Made by a program: the position numbers and the translations under genes. From Mastigias papua (lineage: Eukaryota > Cnidaria > Scyphozoa > Rhizostomeae > Mastigiidae): a DNA stretch of 64,000 nt. Shown in pieces: positions 1 to 12,380 of this stretch (position 1 is its first letter; the number at the start of each line of letters is the position of its first letter). The stretch is from contig OZ025267.1 in the NCBI GenBank assembly GCA_964019165.1, forward strand, positions 9,494,889 to 9,558,888, in the 5' to 3' direction. The notes below the pieces were generated by a model. The model did not search any database. It was not told where the DNA came from and saw only the letters and a list, made by a program, of their open reading frames with translations.

Positions 1-1986
1 CAGTGCATAGGATGCAAACATTCTCAGCCCCCCCCCAACACAAACACACTTTACCAAACACCCCCTCTCCCCTCTGTGCTTATATAATATGTGAATAATT
101 GAGACACACTTCCCAGCTCCTTGAGTGATGGAAGTTAAGCTGCTTTTAAGACTGTTCCGCAGAATATGCACTTTCAAATTCAGTATAAGTCCAGAGCACT
201 CAAGTCTCACGCATAGGGCGCGAGAATCACGCATATACGTCATTTCTCACCCACACGCAAAACGAAAATAATGTCACGAATTCTTAATATATCCTTTTGT
301 ATTCAATCACGGGGAGTATAAGGAAGCGATTGCCCCTGCTTTTGCAGAAAGATGATATTCTGGATCGCCATTAAATCGCATTGAGGGATTTCTCTTCGAA
401 AATGTTCTCCTCATATCGCTCCATTGTATAGAATACATTATCTCCAAAAAATGTATACCGTCGGAAAATTTTATCACAGCTATATTGTATCAGATGTGGA
501 TAGATAGAGGCACGAGCACGAGCTACATGCGGCTCTTTGAAAGTTAGTCTACGACTAGAGACACGTTTCTAAACTAATAACATTAATAAAGGAAATTTTT
601 CTCACAATTAGAAGGGAGTGAAATTAATGTCTACTAGCAAATTTTACTTTAATATGACTTCACAATTTTTTCGTAGCAGCTCTATTACTTTTCATTACTA
701 TTTGTAGCGACACAAGAAAGCTTTTTCTCTCGGTCCTGCCATTCTCTTGCCGCTCTCAGCCATCTGGTTCTTATAACGTGCTGCGATCATCCTAGAGGAG
801 CGTGGCAACTCCTGCACTAAATAGTAATTCTGTGAGATTCTTCTCTACATATGCCTATTAAATGTAATGAAAATTTTATGGAAAATATTCCAGCAAGTTG
901 AAATATCATTCCTGCCTCTCTGATAATCCTGCATCTTTCCATAACCTTTCACTAAACTACAAGGCTGAATGAATAAACCAACAATGAAAATACAAGGGGG
1001 AATAATATTTCTTATGTTTGCTCTCCAAGTCATACCCTGTACAAAAGTGAAGCAAAGAGTACTCTTCCCATTAGTAAGGAAAAGATGAAACACATAGCTA
1101 ACATGTTCACAGCATAGCTACTATGTTCACAATGAAATCGAGCATATTTCTCCCAATGCAACTGATATATCAAGAAATAACAGTCCATTGCATTCCACTA
1201 GAGATAGAATCTCCTAATAGATTCAATGCAATTTCACAAAGAATCGCTGGAACAACTAGGTCTAGTGAAAAAAGCTCAATATATGAGGAATAAATGATAC
1301 AATTACTTCAAAAACTGAACCAGACGACCGATTCCCCGATCTTAATTCAAATGAAAATGAACAAGACGTAAGTTAGAATCATGATGTTGAGTTTGAGATA
1401 CTTAAAGACATTTTTGGCTCATCTGCATTTGTCCGACATTTCTGTCCGAAATAGTCCGAAATCCTCAAATTTAGGTCCGAAAATGTTTGTCCGAACATTA
1501 AACGTCCGAAATCAAACTGTCCGAAATTTTTGGGAATTAATGTAGTTGTTGCAAAAATACCAAAGTTCCATGTGGCTAGTGCCAAGCATGGTATGAGGGA
1601 GATGTACTCTATGCCAAAGTAAAGGCCCTGGTCCAAGAAAAGTTTGCTTTAGGCTATGCCCCAAGACCCTGTTTACATCTTCTTCTGGCAACTTCATTTA
1701 CTTTCTCCAATCTACAGTATTTACTTGAGGATGTTCCCTCAAATCCACCTTCCTATACTTTATTGAAGCCTCCACCTTCAGAATCGTAATGCATATTGAG
1801 CAAAGCTGGACGACGTTAGAAGTGCCCAAAAAATTTTGGGACAAGACAGGGAATAAAATCTCACTCAAAATCAGTTTTGTAGCTTGAGAGCTCTGTAAGT
1901 CCCACATTTTATTCCAAATCTATGAATGGTGTTGAACAAGTTTGACCACAAAAACCTGCAAATAAACTATTGCATAATACAGTTAC
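1..1986. other. Left-edge non-coding stretch
   Basis: No convincing exon was found on either strand. If the MDM1-like exon at 1987-2337 belongs to a larger gene, this stretch would be its downstream intron, with later exons beyond the window edge. Short open frames here carry no recognisable domain. The only structured part is an irregular GTCCGAAA-type repeat near 1428-1530, listed separately. Confidence 0.5.
1428..1530. repeat. Irregular GTCCGAA-motif cluster
   Basis: The motif GTCCGA(A/C) occurs seven times within about 100 bases, at uneven spacing of roughly 10 to 20 bases, separated by short AT-rich spacers. It looks like a degenerate short tandem repeat. No function is inferred. Confidence 0.6.
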
Positions 1987-2337
1987 CTTTTTTATCTCTA
2001 AATCATCTTTTGATCTAGCATGTTCAACTTCATTTGCATACTTAAGAATCGGATTTAATTCATCTGCTAACTTTTGCTCAACATTAGATTCAATCCTGCT
2101 TTGAGCCTTTTTGACTTCCTTCTCAAAATTAGGATTGTGAGCATTTTTCAAGATTCTTCTATGCTGAAGAGGTGGCTCCCTGGAAATATGAGCATCAGAT
2201 GACTTCAAGCCAGCATCAACGATTGTCTTCTCATCTAAGTATCCTGACTCCAACCCTGGTCTTGGCTTTAAGATGGGGCTTCTGGCTGTCTTCAATACTT
2301 CACTGCTTGGAGCTTTGAATGAAGAGTTGTACTCAGT
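1987..2337 (-). CDS. Internal exon of MDM1-like microtubule-associated protein
   Basis: This 351-base minus-strand exon encodes 117 residues in one frame. It is bounded by an acceptor (TTTCAG just above 2337) and a donor (GGTAAC at 1987-1982). It starts with TEYNSSFKAPS and later reads PLQHRRILKNAHNPNFEKEV, followed by a lysine/glutamate-rich helical stretch. From memory of the family, nuclear protein MDM1, a centriole and microtubule-binding protein, has repeated TEY..F...P motifs and a C-terminal HPSRRI...RDPEFQHNV segment. The order of the two motifs agrees. Connecting exons were not found, so only a fragment is supported. The assignment is tentative; another ciliary protein with similar TEY motifs is possible. 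Confidence 0.45.
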
Positions 2338-3416
2338 CTGAAACTGAAATTCCAACATCAAAGCTAAAACAACAGAAAGACTGATAGAGCTGTAAAAATG
2401 GTTGTAAATGAATGGCAAGAACAACCAATGACCAAATTATTATCTTGTGGTCTGTGATGAGCAGATGGTGAATTTATATAATTCTACTCATCTTGCAAGG
2501 GAAATACCACACCAAAAAAGAACTGACTTTTGAAATTCAAACTGTACACTTTATGGAAATCTAATCTCATTTTTTATGAAATGAAATGACACACCAAAAA
2601 TGATTGTCATGAGAACAGAAGCACAATGCAAATCCAGATTTTGTCTTGCATACAAAAATTTTGTAGGCCCCAATAAAGACAATGGGGATGCTATCTGAGT
2701 AGTAATATCATAATGAAGACTAAGTTATTTTGTTCAAGAATAAACCATAATAAATGCATAGACCTAAATCACAAAATGCAGCCAAAGTATTTTTTCTGAA
2801 CTGAACTAGATTTGCCTGTTTTAAAATACAGCAGAGCTCCTAAAAATGTGAGAATACATGCCATTTTTGATAATATACTTGTCTGCCTGGTTTTAAAAGA
2901 AGGTAAAGATTTTAGGAAAGGCAATGACAGGCACATCTGACCTGGAAGTCACAAGTTAAATTCAAGTAGGATCTTCAGTCATGAGTAAATTGCATAATTT
3001 TGGTTTTTCACATATATGGTTAAACAAGATTCTTTAATTGAAAAGTAACAATAGTATGGTCCAGCTTTGCATCTTCCATAAAACCTAACAACAGGGCTTT
3101 CACACATGAAGATTACAATTAAGTTAACAAAGCCATTTAAGAAAACTAGTTGAGAAGGCAAACAAACAAAACAGGAAAAATATTGACTCAGGTTCTCTGA
3201 AAAAGGCTGCTCTAACTGACTGACTGACTCTAACTAACAAACTGAGGAAATAGATGGAGAGAACGATGGCAAGTTTGGTTGAGAAAAACAACTGAAAAAC
3301 ACAAAAATGCTGTCCTGACAATCCAATTTGTAAGATTATAAACAATATTCTCTCAAAATCAAAGGATTTTCACATTCTGAGATTTCTTCCACTTTTTCAT
3401 CAAATGTCTTAAATCT

Positions 3417-3829
3417 ACCATAAATTCTCTATTACACCCCCTGGGGGCTTATTGTTTTCAAACACTTTAGAGGGGACATATTGGAGAGAGGGGCTTAATT
3501 AATAGGGGGCTTAATAAATTTTTGAAATATGAACAGATTTTTTTATGGCAATAGAATAAGTATATTTCAAGAATCTTCCCCAATTACATTGTCATCTTCA
3601 TCAGTTATTATCATTTCTCTTTGCAGCACATGAACATATGAGCTTGATTTTGATGTTGCTGTACTAAAGGACATCATCAATACCACAGAGTTTATGCTTG
3701 TTATGGCCATAACTTATGTTTGGTATTATTCATATTTTTGAGGGGGCTCCATAGATAGGGGGCCTATCAAATTTTCCCATCTGCAAAGGGAGGCTAAATT
3801 GAGAGGAGGGCTAGAAAGGGAAACTATGA
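3417..3829. mobile_element. G-rich MITE-like repeat with weak inverted ends
   Basis: The stretch has several blocks of the type AGGGGGCTTAATWAA and GGGGGCTCCATAGATAGGGG, typical of non-autonomous DNA elements in invertebrates. The left end (TACCATAAATTCTCTATTA) is a loose inverted match to the right end (AAAGGGAAACTATGATA). A related stretch in the opposite orientation lies at 33060-33410. There is no coding capacity. The boundaries are approximate. Confidence 0.4.
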
Positions 3830-6451
3830 TATTTTATCCTTGTTATCCTCTTACAAGGAGGCATATATACTTCATCCCTTGATAAACACTCAAATCTAGA
3901 TTTAAACTGCTTAATCCTATCTTACCACATCATACCATAACCTATCTAGGGCTCATTGAAAAAGAGTTGCACCCCTGAGTAACCTTCTGAGCACAGAATA
4001 TGCTTGCAAATCAAAACAGGATGCCCTGTATGACTAGATACAGACAACTTGCAGCCTGTCTTCTCCTGGGCTCCCCCTGCAACAAGTGTTCCTACACTAA
4101 CGTATATCATTAGCAACAATCAATATGTAGATTTGGATCAATAGTGCCTGCAGAAATTCAGAGTTTCAGAGTGTATTATTCTGTATCCGTGAGCAGCACT
4201 CATATGCTCATGCACACTACTGAGCCACTATCCATTCCACCTCAATATTGAATGTCAAATAAAAGCAGATGCAATAGACTTCTTGCAACATTAAAAATCA
4301 ACAGACCATCATATCCAAAGATCAAACCTGAGCAGTTTTGGTGCTAAAGAAATTTAAACTTTAATTCAATTTTGCTCTTCTCACTTTTAATTTAATTACC
4401 AATCCTTCCAGAGTTTCAAAAATCTGATATGATATAAGTAAGGCAACTGGCCTCAAGATGTTTACTACCTCAGTAGAAACTTCTGAGATTTGTACCCTAA
4501 TGACTGCTCTAAATAAAACCTACTGCTCACTTTGAAGGTTAGCAGACACTGTCTGTAGAAATAAATTCCCAATAGCTGTTCTGAAACAAAGTCCTAAGAG
4601 CTAATGGTTCACCTATCCTCAGAGGCAGATTGATTGGTGAGGCAAATATGTTTCGACTGAGGGCCAGGATACATAAGGAGCCCAGTTCTGTTCTTGACAA
4701 AACATTTATGCCACTTAAAGATGCCACTCATAGACGCTACCTTGTGTGATGTGGTACATCAAGAGGATTACAACAGCTAGATTTTCTTTTTTCTTGTGTG
4801 CTATTTTCAATAATCGTTGTTTATTATCTGATTCATAATTGAATAGGCTATTATTGCAAGGTGGCATATACTGGTCACAATAAGTGGAGATGTGAGAGTC
4901 ATCCATGATTAGAAGAATAAGATGTGAACTATAAAAAAGATATGTTTTCACAACATGTTACTATGTGGCAACCAGGTTAAGGTATTGCAGTACAGGTATG
5001 TTAACAAACTTTGTTTACTTTGATCAAAACCCAGAAGACTCTCTTAAAAAATGTGAAGAATTTATTCATCTGTTCAAATTACATTATAAATGACATTCAA
5101 TGCCCCAATTCTCCATGTTCACAATAAATGCAGTAATTGAAATCATTTGTAAAAGCACACAAGAAAAAGAGTGTCTAACAGTAGAACCCTATGGGTGTAC
5201 CACTTATGGCTCATTTTCAACCAAACCTCTCCAAGAAGCACATGTGATAACACACAAATGTGATTGCATACACCATTCAATCAAAATGGTGTGCAAAAAA
5301 ATTACACCATATGTACACCATAATTTAAGTATGGCATATGGAAGAATATTTCCATCTATCTCAATATCTAATATGTGTTTCCATCCTGCTTACCATATTT
5401 GTCCACCATTAAGCACACCCACAATTAAGCTTGCATGCATAATTCCAAAATTACACATATGTGCTTGATTGTATATCTACTTTTTGGTAAATTTGAAATT
5501 TCAGAAAAGCCATCTTTTGAAATTAAGTGAACTCACTTAAAGGTTGGCATATACATTATACATTGCACACCATTCTGAACTAAATAGCTCTTATGGCATG
5601 CAATGCATTGCACTTAAGCCATTTTCCTCAAGGAGAAGGTGCATTATGATAATTAGAGGAGCCTGTCCAGAATATGGATGGGGGCCATTAGTCTGTCAGT
5701 CCACTCCTGCCTAACATAACACCAAACTGGGAGGTGTCTTTCTAGCCATTCTATAAGGTAAAATTTAAAAGTTTTTACAGTGTTGGCCCAGCCACAAAGG
5801 AGCCTCCTACTTTATCAAACAATGTCATCAGTCCCCAAGGTATAAACTTATTGAGTAATCGCTGTAGAACAGCCACTGAGTAACTCAAGAAATCTCAATG
5901 TCATTTATAACAGAGACGTTAGATTCTCAAATCAAAGAACTCAAAATACTTTGATTAATGATAGACCACGCCCATATTATGCCCTTTTATAAGTAGACAT
6001 GCCCTTTTGCTCAAGTATGCAATGCCAATTTCCTGAAAAAATCCTTGACAGATGCCGCCATACTTTCCATAAGGGACTTTTGTGTTACAGTTAAAGCCAT
6101 AGCTGCAATTTAAACTTGCACACACAAACTTTCCTATATTTAAGAACCTATAGCTGGCTTGCACCTATATTGCAAGAATGTTAAAGTTGCATAGTACAGG
6201 AAAACAGCGACCTAAACAAATCTTAGACAAATAGCTACTCCCCAGAAAAGACAAAACAATTTGCAGTAGACGAATTATTTATACATATCACCAAATCCGG
6301 GCCAAATCCTCACCGTACGGACAGAAGTTAATTTGTTTATAATAGACCAAGCTGACTACGGACGTAAGTACAGTTATAACTGTTGTGCTTTGTTCTGGAA
6401 GAAGTTGGATCTTCCGCAAAATCTGAGGTAACAGTATAAGTATACACTCAC

Positions 6452-6469
6452 CCGTACTCTCGATGGCAT
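6452..6469 (-). CDS. Possible first coding exon of the MDM1-like gene
   Basis: On the minus strand an ATG at 6469 opens MPSRVR and runs directly into a strong donor, GTGAGT (6451-6446). MDM1 orthologues begin with MPVRFK followed by a splice junction, as I recall the family, so this could be the start of the gene whose later exon lies at 1987-2337. The exons between (starting like GLSEYQRNF) were not found. An in-frame stop precedes this ATG, and a second upstream ATG near 6551 opens only a 12-codon frame. Confidence 0.3.
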
Positions 6470-8584
6470 CTCCTTTATACCATAAGGAAATAGCAAGCGA
6501 TCACTTCTAATTCTCTAGGTCATCAAATGAACGCCTTGCCGCCATGTTTGTATTCCGGAGTGCAGTTTGCAAACAACCAGCGACCGTTAAAAAGAAATGG
6601 AGGCTAACCAATCAATGAACCGATGCTACCCAGCAAACAATACAGCATATTTAGAGTCATTTGGTAAGTCGTCGCCGTAGTCCTAAGGCATGGGCGACGG
6701 AACTGGGAGGGCTGGAGGACTGTAGCCCCCACTTTTATAGCAAATATATCTTAGTCCACGTGTTAGGACCCTCTGTAATCCCTGCAATTTTTACCTGTCC
6801 ATTCGAGCCCCCACCTACGATTTTGCCCCGCAGCCCCTCTGCGGCCCCGCTTTCTGGAATGCGTCATCGAGCTGCGTTCCAGAAAGCGAGGCTGTAATAA
6901 TATTTTTTTTAAATCTCTCATGTGTACATTCAAATTATTAATGTAATAAAAATTTCTCTAATAATAGGTAATTTGTATCTAGCAGAAAAGGTTACGCACA
7001 TAGCCAACATAGTCATAACAAAAAAAAGACACACAAAGAGAAACAAATGCATTCAGCAATACAAGTCTATACAGAGAGGTTACATGTAACTATAGTCCTT
7101 AGTACGTTAGAAGATCAGGGTTAGTCCAAGCTTTGTTTCTAATGCAGAAAACATAGTAGGTGGATCGAATGATGATCCCTGTAATTTTTCATAATATATT
7201 AAAGTGCTGTTTTTCAATACCAACATCATTGCACATTTCAATGAAAGATTTGCAGGATTTCCCAAAAAATTGCGTTGCATTGTGCAGCAGAATTCTAAGG
7301 TGAGTACACCACATCCTGATGTCACTTTTGCATAATCTGTTTACCCTGATTTTGAAGTTAATGTGACTTTACTCCTAGCAACAGCAAAGTTCCATACAAA
7401 GTGCTGCAAGACCATCTAATCAGGCATCCAAATGTTACATTGTATTTGCCTATTTATAAGGTTACAATAGAAAAACATCTACATTCTGAAGATGACTGTT
7501 TGTTTGTGCAGTCAGATATATTGTTCTTAAGAAAGTGTTGAAACATTTGCTTTCTTACCTTGGAAAATGAAACTTCTGGTAATGTAATTCCTATGGAGCT
7601 ATGAACAGGTTAATAAATTTGGTATTATGGTATTTTGAGGAGAAGTCACGAGTGAGCTGCAGGCACTTATCGCGCCTCCTATCTGCGTTGATGTTTATGT
7701 TGGCTTCGAATCCAACGGTAAGCTCGACGATTTAGGTCGTAGCCGTTCCAATGCAGAGAAGCAAATCGGGACCCAACAGGTCCCCTGTCATAAATGCAAG
7801 GTGAGAGAAAACCTGAGATGTCAACTTACCGACTCGAGTTTTTAATACAATGTAAAGTTGATGCTACGAATCGTAGAAAATAATAATATTACTAATATAC
7901 ATTGTTTAAAGATGGCTACTAAGAAATAGTTAAAAACGACACTCTTTTTTATAAAAACCAGTAAAATTGAAGCTCAGGCTGGCTGTTTTCAAGTTTTCCA
8001 AATTTTCAGGCTGAATTGTTCTCTATTTGTTCTTAAATTACTGGGATGTAAGCAATTTAGACATTAGGCAATATACAAGAGAATATTGGATGTTTATGAA
8101 ATAGGCATTATTTTCAACAACATTAGCAGATGACAAAAGACTTACATTCTTACAGCTGTATAATCCTTGCTAAAAGTCTTGGTACACCTAATACTTGTTT
8201 TAGACATTGATGATTTCGGTGTTTCGAGGGCTTTTAGCAATCATTGTTGAGCTTAATAAGTTTTATATCAGTTTCAAATCATTTTACGACAGTCCTTCAG
8301 TCTCAGCTTGTTCTCAATTTTTTCTTAATTTTCCATAAATTGTGAGGCTGGTGTTCTTATAAAATTGCTCTTATAAAGCAAAAAGAGTGCAATACAGGAC
8401 AACTGATCTTCCTACTTACAATGGTTATCTAAACATTAAACACCAAAATATGGATCCAGTCCAATCTTTAACTTTTTTTAAACTGTCTGTCATTTTTGGC
8501 AGATGTTATCATGTAATGGAGAGGGTTGCAGAGCGTACAAGCAGAGTGTTGTTATCAGCAAAATGGCATATTTCTGATTCCTGA
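6470..8584. other. Intergenic stretch without recognised gene
   Basis: There are short open frames only, none with a recognisable domain. A G/C-rich patch at 6660-6895 contains a strong hairpin, listed separately. Near 7700-7720 a sequence resembles a tRNA T-arm, but it has an extra base in the arm and no matching A box, so it was not called as a tRNA. Confidence 0.5.
6848..6888. repeat. GC-rich hairpin (12-bp perfect outer stem)
   Basis: CGCTTTCTGGAA at 6848-6859 is the exact reverse complement of TTCCAGAAAGCG at 6877-6888. The loop between is 17 bases and can pair partly. It lies in a locally GC-rich island amid AT-rich DNA. It is not followed by a T-run of the bacterial terminator type. 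The role is unknown; it may be the tip of a decayed foldback element. Confidence 0.7.
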
Positions 8585-9160
8585 ATGAAGTAAATAAAGT
8601 CATTTATGTAGATATTGAATAAAAGAGGTCCCAGTACTGAGCCTTGTGGTACACCAGATGTGATATCGAGCCATGAACTATAACTAGAGCCAATTCTAAC
8701 GCGTTGTTTTCGTGACGTTAGGTAACTATGGGGTATTTGGAGGTTACCCGTGCCAAAAATATACAGTAGGCCTCCAATTTTGCTATAAGAGATTATGACT
8801 CATGATGTAGGCTGTCATATGCTCTGGACAGGTCCATGTGCACTATTCCAACTATGCAAGGTTTATCAAAACACCTGCGACATCTGTCTGCAAACCTTAT
8901 CAGCGTATGTTGTGCGCTGTATTTCCCACGAAAATCAAACAACAAATCTTATACATACTAATTAATATGAGGTAATATTTGTTTAGAGAGAAATCTTTCG
9001 TAAATTTTGGACATGGAGGAAAGAACATTACTTGGTCTGTAATTAGTTACGGTTGGGGATTAGCCATTTTTAAAAGCTGGTGAGGCATCTGCAATTATAA
9101 TGTCTGGATAGACATTCCCATCTATTGCACTGTTCATATGATATGCTATCTCTAATTGCA
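8585..9160 (-). mobile_element. LINE reverse-transcriptase fragment
   Basis: The minus strand encodes successive pieces of a non-LTR reverse transcriptase. Towards 9130 it reads MNSAIDGNVYPDIIIADASP, then TNYRPSNVLSSMSKIYERF, then [17 protein letters not shown], and near 8660-8590 [20 protein letters not shown]. These are RT blocks 2 to 5 in the right order. Stops and frame changes interrupt them, and the FADD-box region and endonuclease domain are missing, so this is a dead 5'- and 3'-truncated copy of a CR1/jockey-like element. Confidence 0.85.
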
Positions 9161-11070
9161 AATATACGCCTGGCTCTCATGTTAGAACTCTGAGGATCGT
9201 TTATTGGGAGAGAGTCACTGTCCCCATGTTCCCTGTTAAATTTCTGTTTGTTCCAACTTTTCCCTTTAAAGAATCCTCATGTTCCCTGAGTTTTATAAGC
9301 CTTTTTAGACTGATTGTTAGCAGTTAATTTATCCATATTTTAGAATTTTAGCCTACAGCTGAAGAGCACAGTGATAAGCAATGGCTTGAATTTTTACTAC
9401 TACACATTCAAGCAAATACTTTAAAATAACAAGACACCAACCAAGCTATATCTAAGTGCTGCTGTAGCTATTACTGATAAGTCAGGGAGCTTACACAGAC
9501 TTGAGTATCATTTTCGGACATTTGTGGATCAGCAAACGTATAAGAATCTCTGGTTATGTGTCAAATATATGGACAAAAGACGATATCGTTTAGTCTATAA
9601 TTAAAATAACCTCGTTTTCAAATAGAGTTGTTGTTGAAATAGGACCTAAGAAAAGATGATATCATGGATCGCATGGTTTTGCTGCTGATTTATATCGTTG
9701 TTTATATCAATTGCTTATCTGAACTTTTTATCAAGTGGATTTTCTTATTGGAGTATTTAACACATGTATTTCATAAAAGTCCAAAACAATTAACATAAGC
9801 TTTTAGAAAATGTGTGGGACTAAGGATATAAAAATGCACTTTCCCGTCAAATGACAGGTCATATACCGTTTGCCTAGAGCAAGCGAATTTGTACGACATC
9901 ATGAATAACAATGAGAGGGAGACAACCTCTCAACATTCTGTTGGAAGTTTTCTATCTGTCATAGCCCGGTTCAGATGTCTCGTCATTAGAGGTGCAGGAA
10001 TGGGGCCTTGGAGAAATTATAATGGGTGCCAGGGGAGGGGTAGGGATCCATAGCCCCCTGTCCGAGTACGCTAGATCTCCGTCAGAAGGTAAAGAACTCT
10101 TTCCTAGGGCTGTTTTATCAGTTCTAGTACCCTGTTTACCGTATCTTAGTCCCCTGTCAGAAGAGTCACCCCCAACGTCGAATATTTCCTATCGGCACTC
10201 GTAAGACCAGGGAAGTAACGCGGTCTCTTTCATTGGGGAGTGGTACGTCAATTAAAGCAATTAGTACTATAAAGGTAATGTAAAAGCACTTTTGAGGAGT
10301 AAAGTGGTTGCAGTGCACTGCACACTTATAAACTGTTTGTCACTCACAAAGCCACTACATTTACAACGCAATTTGTTTATCGCTGCAAGCTAAAATTACG
10401 TTTGCTTATCGATGAGAATACATGGCTAAAACCCTTAAACCTGATTCGTCAAAACACGGTGGAGTTAAACTATACTACACTTGAGGCAATTTTGGTGGGA
10501 TCAGGGATTCCTTTCTAAGTAGTTTTGTTCCTATACTTGCCAATTTTGAATATATTCAATTACTCGGAGCTGATCATATGGTGAGAGAAACGAGAGAGCG
10601 AGAGAGAGATAGAGTGAGAGAGAGGGAGAGGGGTCATTCCAGTGTTATATTTCTCTCAGATTAAAGAATTGTTTCTTAACCGTAGTATTCATCTTTGACT
10701 TATTAATTTCTGGCTTTTTTCTTTATTCCGCGATTTTTCCTTATCTATAGGCAGAAAAGAAGCAGTGTTATATACACAAGTCATTTATAACTCTGGGTAC
10801 CAGAGCTGGTTAGAATTTAGAAAATGGTCAAAAGTTTTATACCCCATCCAAAAAGTTTTATACCCCATTGAGGAATAAGTAGGAAGTTTCCCACCGCTGT
10901 TGCTATCTATCCTGTAATGATTTTGTTTTTGTTGTTGTTGTTGTTTACTTTATTTTGAGTAGGCTGTTATACCTAGCGTTTTCAGCTAATTTAGGCCTAC
11001 TGTGCATGCCGCATCCAGGCATGGGACCCCTAGTTTAACGTCTCTTCCGAAGGGCGGCGGAGTCAGTTGC
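9161..11070. other. Intergenic stretch without recognised gene
   Basis: No exon is supported. Features seen are a purine-rich GA tract near 10590-10632, a short duplicated sentence (AAAGTTTTATACCCCA twice near 10834-10866), a (TTG)n run at 10925-10945, and a G-rich patch at 10000-10060 resembling MITE fragments elsewhere in the window. Confidence 0.5.
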
Positions 11071-11079
11071 TTTGGTCGT

Positions 11080-11150
11080 TTATCTGGATACTCACCCATC
11101 CAGTTGCTAACCTAGCGCAGCCCGGCTTAACTTCAGCTAGCTAACGGAAG
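11080..11150 (-). repeat. 5S rRNA-derived fragment (pseudogene or SINE3-type head)
   Basis: On the minus strand the segment reads GAAGTTAAGCCGGGC, then GGTTAGCAACTGGATGGGTGA. This follows the 3' two-thirds of metazoan 5S rRNA (GAAGCTAAGCAGGGTCGGGC, then TGGTTAGTACTTGGATGGGAGA) across the internal A box, intermediate element and C box. The 5' third and the closing stem are not intact, so it is not a functional 5S gene. Animal SINE3 elements use 5S-derived promoters, and flanking GC-rich sequence (10975-11080) could be the element body. Confidence 0.5.
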
Positions 11151-11429
11151 CCAACTGAACTGCTTGGAAATTTCAGGGTAGATTTCTTCATTGCTAATTT
11201 TCATGTAGCAGTTGCCATGTTCATCTACTTAAAAATATCACCTATGTGTTGTGCAAAATTACCTGCTGGGAAATATTGCGAGAAAGACTTTTTACAGAAG
11301 GACATATCATTCTTAATGGGATTTCTTTGCATAAGGCATAAAAAGTTTTCTTGAAAATGTTGATTCATGCTTGAAATTTAACTGCAGTGTTACAACATTC
11401 ATATACGTGTAACAAATATGCTCCTAGGA

Positions 11430-12380
11430 CATCATATTCCACGATTATATCCCTAGTAAATAGTACTGAACATTGGCGTCAAAATGCTGATAACCAGAAG
11501 ATTAATGTCGCGATATTTCTAGGCTTGAAAAAATCATTTGACACTATTAATCGCAGGATATTGATAGATAAACTGATGAAATACGGTGTCAAAGGAACAG
11601 AAATTGAATTGTTTAAATTGTGCCTAAGTGCCAGAGAGCAATTTTGCACTGTAAATGGCAAGGATTGAAGCAGCTATTTGCGACATTCCTCAAGGATCAT
11701 GTCTAGTTCCCCCTGTATCTCTTTTTTTGAGTAAGTAATAGCCATAGAGCCTACAACAAAGCCCTGACAAAGGAGGAAAGAGGAAGAAAAGTTAAGTAGA
11801 TAGGGAGATGAGATCAAGTGTGTTGATGTTGGATTTGCAGCAATATAAGTTGTAGGATTCAGGAAAGGAAATGGAAGGTAAGGTGTTCCAAAATTGACAA
11901 GTTCTTGGAATGAAAGAAGATTTGTGGAAAAGAGTTCGTAAATTAGAGAGCATGACTTGGAAAGGGTGTGATTGAGTAGAGCTTCTGGTGGGTTGAAAAT
12001 ACCTCAGGGTATTAGGAATAATATTATTGATTTCCAATGAGCAATGTCCATGAAAATATCGATAGAAAATGTACAGATCTCATGATATAACAGAGCTCAT
12101 AAGCATGACAAAGAAGGAGCTATTAAATATCAGTAATTGGTTGAGGATAAATAAACTAAGTGCGAGCCCCCAGACATTTATGGTTATTGGTCACCAACGT
12201 AGAGTAAATGGAATCATCCACCTCCCCTTGCTCAATCTTGATGATAGTGAAATAACACGAGTGAGGCAAGTCAAATCCTTCGCTGTCATTGTTGACGAAG
12301 GACTAAAATGGAAGAATCAACTTAAATCAAAGAAGAGCCTCCTACCTATCAAATCATATCTACACAATTAGTTTCTATGA
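11430..12380 (+). mobile_element. LINE reverse-transcriptase fragment, interrupted
   Basis: The plus strand encodes RT block pieces FLGLKKSFDTINRRILIDKL and YGVKGTEIELFKLCLSAREQ at 11510-11660, then a decayed IPQGS box at 11680-11705. After a foreign insert the RT resumes at 12060 with YRSHDITE and, further on, LNISNWLRINKLS and VKSFAVIVDEGLKWKNQ. The DLKKAFDTI and NKLSLNxxKTxFMVIG motifs mark a CR1/L2-like or RTE-like RT. Frameshifts and stops make it non-functional. Confidence 0.8.
11765..12050 (-). mobile_element. LINE 3'-end fragment inserted in an older LINE
   Basis: A minus-strand frame (81 codons, 12037-11792) ends with the hallmark of the C-terminus of CR1/RTE-class ORF2: FIPRTCQFWNTLPSISF, then spaced hydrophobics. 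It lies in opposite orientation exactly between the palm pieces of the plus-strand LINE at 11430-12380, so it is probably a later nested insertion or a rearrangement. The copy is 5'-truncated, as expected for LINE insertion. Confidence 0.65.

Noticed and set aside
4539..4727. Minus-strand 62-codon frame
   Set aside because: No conserved motif and no splice sites joining it to the MDM1-like exon.
7690..7760. tRNA T-arm-like GGCTTCGAATCCAAC
   Set aside because: An extra base disrupts the stem-loop geometry and no A box lies at tRNA distance.
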